Shown here in pieces: positions 5,657 to 11,809 of a stretch of 11,809 bases of DNA. The DNA is from SOKG01 sp964502665 (GTDB lineage Bacteria; Chloroflexota; Dehalococcoidia; SZUA-161): contig CAZCXP010000076.1 in assembly GCA_964502665.1 (NCBI GenBank), forward strand, positions 1 through 11,809, given 5' to 3'. The translations under genes were made by a program, and so were the position numbers. Numbering within the stretch: position 1 is the first letter of the stretch; every line of letters starts with the position of its first letter. The notes below the pieces were generated by a model. The model did not search any database, was not told where the DNA came from, and saw nothing but the letters and a program-made list of their open reading frames with translations.

Positions 5657-8407
5657 TCAACGGATGCCCTGGCTAAGGTCAAGCTTGGCTAGGAGGCAGG
5701 TTGTTACAACCTCGGGGTGTTCCGCAGCTCGCTTCTCATCGACTTGCCAACGCTCGATAAAGCGATCGCACCAGGTCGATACGATCTCCTTGGGGAGCTT
5801 GGCCATCCTCTCGCGCAGCGCTTCTAGCTCCCGATCGAACCTGTACTTTCCGTAGCCACCATGACGACCAATCTGAGTTAAAGCTTCTGTATAATTATCG
5901 AGAGCTCGGTCGTAATCTCCTTCATCGAAATAAACCTGGGCAAGGAGACGAAGGATCCTGCCGTGAAATAGAGGATAATCGAGGCCTCTTTCTCTCATTA
6001 ACTTTTCTGCCTCCTTAGCTCTCTTCTTAACGCCTTTGCTATCCCCCTTCGCATAAGCGAGTTCGGCCAAACTAGCCAAGCTAATGATGAGATGGAAGTT
6101 ATCCTGAAGCTCTTTACTCCACTCATAGCTTTCCTTAAAGTACCGTTCTGCTTCATCGAGTTCATCCAAATCCAGCATGACACGTCCCACTCGATAATAG
6201 GCAACCGGGAACTCTTTGGAGAGTTTATAATCCTCACAAAGCTTAAGGCTCCGCTCGGCATGCTGAAGGGCCTCTCTGAGCCTTTCCTCACGCCGCTCAA
6301 GAGGTGTCTCCGTCTCCTCGAAGGCCAAGTGCCACTTGGCGCGAGCCAATTCATGATGTACGATAGCTGTCCATTCCTCATCAGCTTCCACATCGAAGAT
6401 GGCCAGAGCTCTCTCATAATGCCCGAGGCCTTCTTGATATTGGCCTAGGGCGATGCAAATCTCTCCTAAGGTACTATGCGTCGTGGCAACGTGTCGCCGC
6501 TGCCCCAGGCGCTGGAAGAGATCCAAGGCCTGTTGGCTAAGGGTGAGAGCGCTGGGGCTATCGCCTTTGAGGTAATAGACATACGCGAGGTTGTTGAGAG
6601 CCCAAGCTACGTGAAAGGTATCACGGGCAATGGAACTCTGTCTGAAGGCTTCCTGGTAGTGTCTAATAGCCCTATCCCATTGACCGATAAGTCGATAGGC
6701 CCAACCCAAAGCATTCTCAACCTTACCAATCAGCTCCGCAGGGAGCTGATGCTCTTGGCAGATTCTCAAAGCCTCCTCGAGTTGCTGGATTCCCTCCTGA
6801 AATCGACCCAACCGGATGACAGTGTTTGCCATTTGAATCAACAGATAGACCCTGCGGTCGTACTCGTCAGGGGGCAATTCCGCAAGCAGCGCCTGGGTTC
6901 TATCATAGGCTTCCTGATATTTGGCATCGTCTGAAAGATGCTTCACAAGCCGAACGCCGACTTCGTATTTCTGATCCCAGGGGAGTTTATCATAATAAAG
7001 CATAATTTCATGGACTAACGGCCCGCGGAGGAGGAATCGATAGGCCCGAGTCGCTTCGTCAAACGCCTCGACAAAGACCTGACAACCCTCCGAAGAACCC
7101 ACGGGCATCAGCTGGCGCATCCGCTGCAAGGGCAGTATCTGAAGCATCATTCTATCTAACTCTGCCCGCTTAAGAAAAGCCGCCAGTTCGCGGGCAGCAT
7201 CCTGAGCGACACGAGCACGCTGCTCCTGAGCAGCTAGACGTTCCATCTCGACGCGCATCGCATTGACCTTGTGTGCCAGATAGTCAGCCATCCGGCGGCT
7301 GACATGCTGTCGCCGGACTCCGACGGCCTTCTCTTCCGGCCAAACATAATCTTCAATTAACCGCCGCATCTCATCATGCAAGGTGATCTGCCCATCCGGT
7401 AGCGACTTGATGAAAACCAGCGAGCGGGCCCCTTGTAGGAGCGCTGCGGCATCGGTCTGCGATGTATTCAGCAAAACGGCTATACCGTCTTGATCCAATG
7501 GGTAGGCATGGGCCAGTGTCAGGATTAGCCTGTCCATTGGCGTGCGCAGGTCGTGGATGTGTTTGACCAGTTGACGCCTGAACTCCTGATGCAGTACCTT
7601 TAGCTCAGCTGGTGGAAGTTGCTCAAGTTCTTCCATGTCTCTCTCAATGAGCCAAGGCAATGGGACATCTCGCGCTAGCCACTCCATAGCCAGGTCAAGC
7701 AGGATCGGCAGTCCTCCGGTCAGCAGAAGGAGTTTCTTGACAATCTTTGGATCCAGAACGAGGTGCAGTTGTCTTTGCTTATGTTCCAGGTATTCGGCAC
7801 TTGCGTCGGGCTTCAGTGGTTCAAGTTCTAAATCTTGAACATCATCACTTAATTCAGGGTGAAGTATCTGATAGAGGTCCCTGGCATTGCGACCAGCCAG
7901 AAGCACCAGGCAATTCTGGAGCTGTAGTGCCAGTCTCTGCATGTATTCCCATACATCTTCCGTTTCCCTCAAAGCATCGGTCGTATCCACCAGCAAGGTA
8001 ACCCGCTTTTGAGCCGATATCTCGTTGAAGCACTGCACGAACGTCTGATTGACTATCAACTTTTCCCGAGTGAGCCGCTCCGAGCTGACGCCGGCCATCT
8101 CCATTTTGCGCCAGTCCATTAACGCTCGCAGATACGGTTCAAAGACTTGAGGATCTAACCAGCCAGCGATCTGCTGACCGACGTTCTCCGGGATGCGCAG
8201 GCGCAGTTCATCAAAGTCAAGAATCCCGGCGACCAGCAAGCGAGGTGTATCCTTAGCGGGATACCATTGATGCACCTCTTGGAGCAAGCGCGTTTTCCCA
8301 ACGCCCCCCGGCCCGTGAATGCAGAGCACACGCCGGGTGCCCCACTCCCCGATCAGAGCCTCAATCTGGGCCAGTTCAGCTTCCCGGTTAACAAAGGGTA
8401 CTTGCAT
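5657..8407 (-). CDS. STAND-type NTPase with C-terminal TPR array
   Basis: About 916 aa from the ATG at 8407. The NTPase module starts almost at once with MQVPFVNREAEL. It shows Walker A GPGGVGKT (32-39), Walker B LLVDTTD (138-144), a sensor-1 type arginine in LLAGR (169-173) and the STAND GxP signature in TGGLPILL (GLP at about 232-234). A winged-helix-like region follows (about 285-355, ending near LHDEMRRLIEDYVW), then a linker rich in E, R and A. From about 475 to 855 there is an array of TPR repeats (for example GQWDRAIRHYQEAF, GDSPSALTLSQQALDLF, GDYDRALDNYTEAL). STAND proteins use such arrays to sense a ligand, then oligomerise on ATP binding. No enzymatic effector domain is visible, so it needs a partner, most likely the neighbouring EAD-DUF4062 protein. 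A GTG at 8428 overlaps the upstream stop (GTGA) and would add seven residues; the ATG has AAGGAG 12 bases ahead. Either start leaves the domains intact. Confidence 0.88.
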   Translation of the reverse strand: MQVPFVNREAELAQIEALIGEWGTRRVLCIHGPGGVGKTRLLQEVHQWYPAKDTPRLLVAGILDFDELRLRIPENVGQQIAGWLDPQVFEPYLRALMDWRKMEMAGVSSERLTREKLIVNQTFVQCFNEISAQKRVTLLVDTTDALRETEDVWEYMQRLALQLQNCLVLLAGRNARDLYQILHPELSDDVQDLELEPLKPDASAEYLEHKQRQLHLVLDPKIVKKLLLLTGGLPILLDLAMEWLARDVPLPWLIERDMEELEQLPPAELKVLHQEFRRQLVKHIHDLRTPMDRLILTLAHAYPLDQDGIAVLLNTSQTDAAALLQGARSLVFIKSLPDGQITLHDEMRRLIEDYVWPEEKAVGVRRQHVSRRMADYLAHKVNAMRVEMERLAAQEQRARVAQDAARELAAFLKRAELDRMMLQILPLQRMRQLMPVGSSEGCQVFVEAFDEATRAYRFLLRGPLVHEIMLYYDKLPWDQKYEVGVRLVKHLSDDAKYQEAYDRTQALLAELPPDEYDRRVYLLIQMANTVIRLGRFQEGIQQLEEALRICQEHQLPAELIGKVENALGWAYRLIGQWDRAIRHYQEAFRQSSIARDTFHVAWALNNLAYVYYLKGDSPSALTLSQQALDLFQRLGQRRHVATTHSTLGEICIALGQYQEGLGHYERALAIFDVEADEEWTAIVHHELARAKWHLAFEETETPLERREERLREALQHAERSLKLCEDYKLSKEFPVAYYRVGRVMLDLDELDEAERYFKESYEWSKELQDNFHLIISLASLAELAYAKGDSKGVKKRAKEAEKLMRERGLDYPLFHGRILRLLAQVYFDEGDYDRALDNYTEALTQIGRHGGYGKYRFDRELEALRERMAKLPKEIVSTWCDRFIERWQVDEKRAAEHPEVVTTCLLAKLDLSQGIR

Positions 8408-8424
8408 GGCTATTTCACACTCCT

Positions 8425-10749
8425 TCACAGGATTGAGCGGAAGAAGTCATCTATCCGCTGGCTTAATTCTTCGTGTGGCTCGTCGTTGTATTCATCTTCG
8501 CGCAGGAAATAGTTCACTGTGAACTGGAACTCCCAGTCTGCTTCCAGTGCCCGCTTGAGAGCATATCGTTCCTCTCGTGCTTTCCGACCATCCACAAGCA
8601 ATTGCAGTGCCTGTAGCAGTGCTTGTCCCAAGAAGGCTTGGCGTATTTCCATTCGCTTCTGGCGGTCCTTAATATCCTCAGCGTGTTGCTGCAGAGACTG
8701 AAATAGAAATTCGATCGTCCACATCTCTGGCATCTGAGCAGAAGAATCTTGAAGACGTTCTACGCAGATGGCCTGAGCCCGTTGGCAGTGAACGGCGAAC
8801 GATCGAGGTCCTATCTCCTGTAGCAATCGCATGGCCAACAGGCGACGGGTGATATCATCCCGGAGCAGGCGGCCTTTCCAGTCCATCAGATATGTGCCGG
8901 TCAACTCGTCTGCCAGGTCGAACTCGCTTTCGTGCTCTGGAAACACGGCTTCGTCGAGCAATCTCTGCAAGACGGCATAGTCCAGGCAGCGGAAGATACT
9001 CAGGTCATCGAAAATCCGGCGCAGTTCCCTGCGAATGTCATTGTGTACTGCATCGGCCTCCTGCCATACGATACTCTCCCATATCTCCTCGGCGGAATAA
9101 CGGAAGAACTCGTCAGGAGGATACCCTCTTTCCTGATACAGTTCCAACACACGGGCCATACAGCCCGGGTGGCCGGCTGTATAGTGCATCAGGTGAGCAG
9201 CGAGCTGTCCGACGCCCCTTTGATCGGAAAGATATGCCCTAGCCGAATTGCGAACTACCTCATAGTTGAACGGGGTCAGTTTGAGGATAGTCAAAGGGAG
9301 CGGTGAAGTCGAGGGTGTTTTACCAGCCAAATACCGGCCTGCGAAGACCACGCGGAAGGGATTATGTGACCTCTTGAAGAAGTCCAAGCCACGCAGGCTA
9401 TATTCCACTCCGGGGATGAAATCCACCAACAGGGCATCTATCGTCGGCAATAGTGAGGTCCAGGGTCTTTTGTCCACATCAATGAATAAGATGACGCCTC
9501 TCCGGGAGTCAACACCTTCCTGGACGAAGTAGTCTCCTTGGTGTTGCACGATTGCTCTACCTAGATTCAATCCCAGTCGCCTAGCATCCGGATCGAGAGT
9601 AAGCGAGATGCCGAGTTGAGCGGCCAATGCCTGTGCGACGTCCGGGAGACTTCTGTGCTTCTGGACAGAAACGTAGACGGATATCCAATTCTGTTCCCCG
9701 AAGCGGCGTCGGAGTTCTTTCAATAGGGCAGTTTTGCCGTAACCAGCCGGCGCGTCTACCAGGTGGTATGGTGGTGCGAAGGACGACAGGATTTGCTTGA
9801 GTTCATCTTCCCGATTGATAAAAGGTACATGTGGCGGGGGAGCAGGTTTTGGCTCGGGGGCTTGCAATTTGGCGATTTGCTCTGCTAGACCGGGCTGGCG
9901 GGTCTCCAACAAACGCTCTTCACTATAGTCAAGCAACAACTGGGTCAAATCTCCTCGAACACGGTGCTCGAAATCTTCCACGGTTTTGTAGGATATAGGT
10001 AGGCCAGGATGTGTACCAGTCATGCCAAAGTCAACAAAGAATCTCTGCACTCGCTGAAGTTGGGTGACATCCACGTCCACTGGTATCGGTCGCACACAGC
10101 GATAAAAGAGCATCTGCGGCCGCCCTGTTTCTCGCCAGGCCTGGTAAGCTAGTGTGAGCTCCTCTTCTGTGCCGGAAAGAAATGGTTCACCTGTTACTGG
10201 GTGAATCCCTCCCGATGGTGTGCCAAAGCGTGTCCACAGGATACCAACAAAGACATCCCACCTCTCCAGTGGCAATTGATCGAAGACAACCTGCTGGGGT
10301 CGGCCCATGCGAGGGGCTACGTGGGTGCGCCAGTCGAGCAAATCCAGCGTTAGTCTCAGGTGGTCGGCTATGCCGCGGTTGAGTTCTTCAACAACCAGCC
10401 TTAGGCGCTCTCTTTCCTCAGCCACATCGCCCGGCGAGGCCACGAAGATGCGTAACTTGGTATACTTCTTCTCCTCACCCAGCGTCGGCGGCGCTGGCGG
10501 TGGCTCAACCCCAAATTCGGACAAATCTATGTCGTACCTGATCTCGGCAACGTAAGCGACCAAGTCTTCGACGCGGTCACGGTTCTTCAGAAACTCGAGC
10601 AAACTAATCGCCTTTGTTGTGTGCGTATCTCCTGAAAGCTCATCGTAGCTACCCGGCCCCAAAATAGAGAAGACAAGTACCCTCAGGTCTTCTTTAGAGA
10701 AGCACTTCCGGAGAATCTCAAGAAGTCTGTTATACAGTTCAGCCTTCAT
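8425..10749 (-). CDS. EAD - TIR-like DUF4062 - STAND NTPase
   Basis: A 774-aa protein with three modules. Residues 1-75 form an all-helical effector-associated death-like domain (LRKCFSKEDLRVLVFSILG, then a conserved R-D-R-x-E-D-L-V), homologous to the C-terminus of the small gene upstream. Residues about 97-270 form a DUF4062 domain: KLRIFVASPGDVAEERERL (98-116), RWDVFVGILWTRFGTP (163-178) and SGTEEEL (192-198). This domain has a TIR-like Rossmann arrangement and occurs beside NACHT NTPases in animal TEP1 and NWD1. A Pro-rich linker (about 297-307) leads to HVPFINREDEL (307-317), Walker A APAGYGKT (333-340), Walker B VILFIDVD (419-426), the sensor segment VVFAGR (467-472) and a GxP-like AGHPG (525-529). 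About 240 helical residues follow, without clear TPRs. The start is fixed by AGGAG seven bases upstream of the ATG. Likely role: signalling or effector ATPase recruited through its EAD. NAD hydrolysis by the TIR-like module is possible but not shown. Confidence 0.88.
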   Translation of the reverse strand: MKAELYNRLLEILRKCFSKEDLRVLVFSILGPGSYDELSGDTHTTKAISLLEFLKNRDRVEDLVAYVAEIRYDIDLSEFGVEPPPAPPTLGEEKKYTKLRIFVASPGDVAEERERLRLVVEELNRGIADHLRLTLDLLDWRTHVAPRMGRPQQVVFDQLPLERWDVFVGILWTRFGTPSGGIHPVTGEPFLSGTEEELTLAYQAWRETGRPQMLFYRCVRPIPVDVDVTQLQRVQRFFVDFGMTGTHPGLPISYKTVEDFEHRVRGDLTQLLLDYSEERLLETRQPGLAEQIAKLQAPEPKPAPPPHVPFINREDELKQILSSFAPPYHLVDAPAGYGKTALLKELRRRFGEQNWISVYVSVQKHRSLPDVAQALAAQLGISLTLDPDARRLGLNLGRAIVQHQGDYFVQEGVDSRRGVILFIDVDKRPWTSLLPTIDALLVDFIPGVEYSLRGLDFFKRSHNPFRVVFAGRYLAGKTPSTSPLPLTILKLTPFNYEVVRNSARAYLSDQRGVGQLAAHLMHYTAGHPGCMARVLELYQERGYPPDEFFRYSAEEIWESIVWQEADAVHNDIRRELRRIFDDLSIFRCLDYAVLQRLLDEAVFPEHESEFDLADELTGTYLMDWKGRLLRDDITRRLLAMRLLQEIGPRSFAVHCQRAQAICVERLQDSSAQMPEMWTIEFLFQSLQQHAEDIKDRQKRMEIRQAFLGQALLQALQLLVDGRKAREERYALKRALEADWEFQFTVNYFLREDEYNDEPHEELSQRIDDFFRSIL

Positions 10750-10763
10750 CGCCTAGCTCCTCC

Positions 10764-11285
10764 TCAGCACTTTAGACCGGGATGCACTTCCCACATCACG
10801 GTGATCAATTCCGGCAACCGTTCCCGTGTCTCGATGTATTGGATCAAGGCCATCGCTTTCTCTGTCCTCGACGCCATCTCACCAGTCAGATCACTCCAAC
10901 CAATCCCTAACCGGAAGTAGACCTCCTTGAGGTCCTGTGTTTGGAATCTCTCCCTTAAACACCGGAACAGGATATTCCGTGTATCGCCGACTAGCTTTGA
11001 CAACGCCTCAGCGAAGACCGTATCCGCCTCGGCCTTCTGGGTCAACTGGGCAACTAACGTTTCCCGGGCAGTCTCTGGCTTACGTTCAAATTGAGCCAGA
11101 GTTTGCTGGGCTTGCTCATCTTGGTCATCCTCAAACTTTCGACGAATGGCAGAATAGATCGCTTTGCCCTTCTCAAAAACTGCTTTGCCGACTTCTTTGG
11201 CTACTTCTTCCCCGGCCTTGGCCAGATAAGGCGAAAGGGGTGTTAAAACCGCTACGGCTACAGCCGCAACTTGTGACCAATCCAT
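10764..11285 (-). CDS. Small adaptor with C-terminal effector-associated death-like domain
   Basis: About 173 aa from the ATG at 11285, which has AGGAG eight bases upstream (11294-11298). An in-frame ATG at 11306 has its purine run touching the start codon, so it is unlikely. The N-terminus (MDWSQVAAVAVAVLTPLSPY) is a hydrophobic or amphipathic helix, followed by a Lys/Glu/Ala-rich segment with AGEEVAKEVGKAVFEKGK, an arrangement seen in other EAD-associated proteins. Residues about 104-170 (LFRCLRERFQTQDLKEVYF, then R-E-R-L-P-E-L-I) form an EAD-type helical bundle similar to the N-terminus of the next gene. EADs are thought to act like death-fold adaptors through like-with-like contacts, so this protein probably recruits or regulates the DUF4062-STAND protein. 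It is the first full gene after the leader, 14 bases before the next start. I cannot assign the exact EAD number. Confidence 0.8.
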   Translation of the reverse strand: MDWSQVAAVAVAVLTPLSPYLAKAGEEVAKEVGKAVFEKGKAIYSAIRRKFEDDQDEQAQQTLAQFERKPETARETLVAQLTQKAEADTVFAEALSKLVGDTRNILFRCLRERFQTQDLKEVYFRLGIGWSDLTGEMASRTEKAMALIQYIETRERLPELITVMWEVHPGLKC

Positions 11286-11320
11286 GTAAACAACTCCTGA
11301 AATCATCCCTTAAGGGAACC

Positions 11321-11362
11321 AAAAAGGCACAAAGGCTCATCCCTTGGACGAGCTTTTGTGCC
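11321..11362 (-). terminator. Terminator-like hairpin in the operon leader (candidate attenuator)
   Basis: On the minus strand a 16-base arm (11362-11347) pairs with 11341-11326 across a 5-base loop. There is one mismatch and one G-U pair, and the 3' arm runs directly into TTTTT (11325-11321). The structure sits between the only visible promoter and the first full gene, so it must be read through for the operon to be expressed. The stop codon of the leader ORF lies in its 3' arm, so a ribosome finishing that ORF would physically cover the hairpin. This favours an attenuator over a simple terminator. Codons 4-6 of the leader (CTCATC) can pair with GATGAG copies near both arms, which might support alternative folding. 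Confidence 0.6.
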
Positions 11363-11447
11363 TCATCGTAACAATCAGGACTTTACAATTGCGGCCTCCG
11401 CTTCTTCTTGGCAAACAAGTGTTGGGAGTATGATGAGACAAGTCCAT
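11337..11447 (-). CDS. 36-aa leader peptide ORF
   Basis: A short ORF starting about 54 bases after the predicted transcription start, with a strong AAGGAG five bases ahead of the ATG (11453-11458). The product runs MDLSHHTPNTCLPRRSGG, then RNCKVLIVTM, and ends RHKSSSKG. It is basic, with His-His, Arg-Arg and Ser-Ser-Ser pairs or triplets and two cysteines. Its last eight codons and stop lie inside the terminator-like hairpin, which is the arrangement of a regulatory leader peptide. The RNA inside the ORF also has a GGACTT/AAGTCC pairing (11440-11445 with 11378-11383) and a GCGG/CCGC hairpin (11391-11401). It could instead be a small effector or a substrate for the radical SAM enzyme. No family is recognised. 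The excellent ribosome site is the main support. Confidence 0.5.
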   Translation of the reverse strand: MDLSHHTPNTCLPRRSGGRNCKVLIVTMRHKSSSKG

Positions 11448-11502
11448 TTTTTCTCCTTCTTACCAAAGGGAGACCCAAAAGCTAGAAATCTTTGTTCAGC
11501 TA

Positions 11503-11512
11503 ATACTAGTAT
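11503..11512. promoter_or_regulatory. Palindrome overlapping the -10 element
   Basis: A perfect 10-bp palindrome ATACTAGTAT covers most of the -10 hexamer and the bases just after it. A dyad in this position would suit a repressor that blocks promoter opening. It could also be a chance result of the AT-rich -10 region. No DNA-binding regulator gene is present in the window. Confidence 0.3.
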
Positions 11513-11536
11513 AACATAATTCGCACTGAGTGTCAA
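11508..11536 (-). promoter_or_regulatory. Sigma70-type promoter of the operon
   Basis: On the minus strand a perfect -35 hexamer TTGACA (11536-11531) is followed by a 17-base spacer and the -10 hexamer TATACT (11513-11508), one base off consensus. Transcription should start near 11500-11502. It is the only convincing promoter seen ahead of the whole minus-strand gene set, and it points into the leader ORF and the EAD gene. Confidence 0.8.
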
Positions 11537-11538
11537 TA

Positions 11539-11550
11539 GAACAGAGGTTC
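11539..11550. promoter_or_regulatory. LexA-type (gram-positive class) operator
   Basis: GAACAGAGGTTC fits the GAAC-N4-GTTC core of the LexA/DinR box used by gram-positive bacteria and reported for Chloroflexota. It sits two bases upstream of the -35 hexamer, close enough for bound LexA to hinder RNA polymerase. If real, the operon is part of the SOS response. The dyad core is perfect; one flanking consensus position differs. Confidence 0.55.
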
Positions 11551-11630
11551 GAAATAGGCCTTTAGTGGCGTAGTCCAAAGCAGCCATCACGATGGCGACA
11601 GCCCACACCGCCACGCTGCCTCCCAACCGT

Positions 11631-11809
11631 CTATTGGTTCCAAGCCCCCCGGCTGGGCACGTCAACGGTGATGAGGATGGGGTCAACGCGGTTCTGGACG
11701 ACCTCCACTCCCTCGTGAATCAGCCCCGCCCAGAGGTAGAAAGGGTTGCGCGGTGGCTTGTCCAGTATCTGGATGGCACCGGTGATGGTTACCCTCTGGC
11801 CAGGCATGA
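11631..11809 (-). CDS. 3' end of an upstream gene, cut by the window edge
   Basis: An open frame enters from the right edge and ends with TAG at 11631. The visible part reads MPGQRVTITGAIQILDKPPR, then NPFYLWAGLIHEGVEVV, and ends VPSRGAWNQ (58 residues from the first visible Met, which may be internal). The G-Q-R-V-T-I-T-G-A-I-Q strand pattern resembles an OB-fold such as those of nucleic-acid-binding or MCM-like proteins, but the fragment is too short to assign. It lies 81 bases upstream of the LexA box and is probably a separate transcription unit. A GCCATC/GATGGC inverted repeat (11583-11596) follows it, without a T-run. Confidence 0.55.
   Translation of the reverse strand, partial: MPGQRVTITGAIQILDKPPRNPFYLWAGLIHEGVEVVQNRVDPILITVDVPSRGAWNQ

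Noticed and set aside
5998..6417. A 139-aa minus-strand frame inside the TPR-STAND gene
   Set aside because: It is an out-of-frame shadow of the TPR region with no domain and no independent ribosome site.
6476..6934. A 152-aa plus-strand open frame
   Set aside because: It lies fully antisense to the TPR array of the STAND gene; the repeated TPR codons leave open frames on the other strand.
11286..11306. Upstream ATG giving seven more residues to the EAD adaptor
   Set aside because: Its purine run directly touches the start codon, whereas the ATG at 11285 has AGGAG eight bases ahead.
11311..11320. CCCTTAAGGG-type palindrome near the first gene
   Set aside because: It is a short palindrome between the hairpin and the ribosome site with no T-run or promoter context, so chance is likely.
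11375..11686. A 103-aa minus-strand open frame with a hydrophobic middle
   Set aside because: It runs through the LexA box, the promoter and the leader ribosome site, overlaps the end of the upstream gene in another frame and has a low-complexity N-terminus. The promoter elements explain this stretch better.
1..11809. CRISPR array, insertion sequence, tRNA or rRNA
   Set aside because: No regularly spaced repeats, transposase motifs, terminal inverted repeats with a transposase, or RNA gene signatures were seen.

Overview
The window holds one long minus-strand gene cluster whose two ends are both visible. It reads as an accessory defence or signalling (biological conflict) operon. Base composition is moderate, coding is dense, genes overlap by four bases, and the protein families present (effector-associated death-like domains, STAND NTPases, TPR sensors, a TIR-like DUF4062 domain) suggest a multicellular-type or filamentous bacterium. 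A gram-positive-type LexA box (GAAC-N4-GTTC), also used by Chloroflexota, makes an Anaerolineae-like Chloroflexota my best guess. No rRNA or housekeeping marker is present, so this taxonomy is inference only.

Layout in the direction of transcription (right to left). At the right edge is the 3' end of an unrelated upstream gene (11631-11809). Next comes a control region: a LexA-type box (11539-11550), a near-consensus sigma70 promoter (TTGACA, 17 bp, TATACT; 11508-11536), a 10-bp palindrome over the -10 (11503-11512), a 36-codon leader ORF with a strong Shine-Dalgarno (11337-11447), and a terminator-like hairpin with five Ts (11321-11362) that overlaps the end of the leader ORF. The structural genes follow. 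(1) A small protein ends in an effector-associated (EAD) death-like domain. (2) A large protein reads EAD, then TIR-like DUF4062, then STAND NTPase. (3) A second STAND NTPase carries a long TPR array. (4) A radical SAM/SPASM enzyme follows. (5) An intergenic stretch holds a foldable element and a possible 49-aa membrane peptide. (6, 7) Two membrane-anchored SPFH/band-7 paralogs are coupled by an ATGA overlap. (8) A TPR protein is fused to a LexA-like S24 self-cleaving peptidase domain, with no DNA-binding domain. An intrinsic terminator (38-78) closes the unit about 28 bases after the last stop.

How the parts may work together (inference): the TPR-STAND protein and the EAD/TIR-like STAND protein would form the sensing and executing NTPase core, with the small EAD protein recruited by EAD-EAD contact. 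The SPFH pair would supply a membrane platform. The radical SAM enzyme could modify a peptide or protein partner. The S24 protein could be a protease-type switch. The LexA box at the promoter and the LexA-fold protein at the end of the operon together suggest coupling to DNA damage. The leader peptide and terminator suggest a second check tied to translation. I do not know of a described system with exactly this gene set, but no database search could be run.
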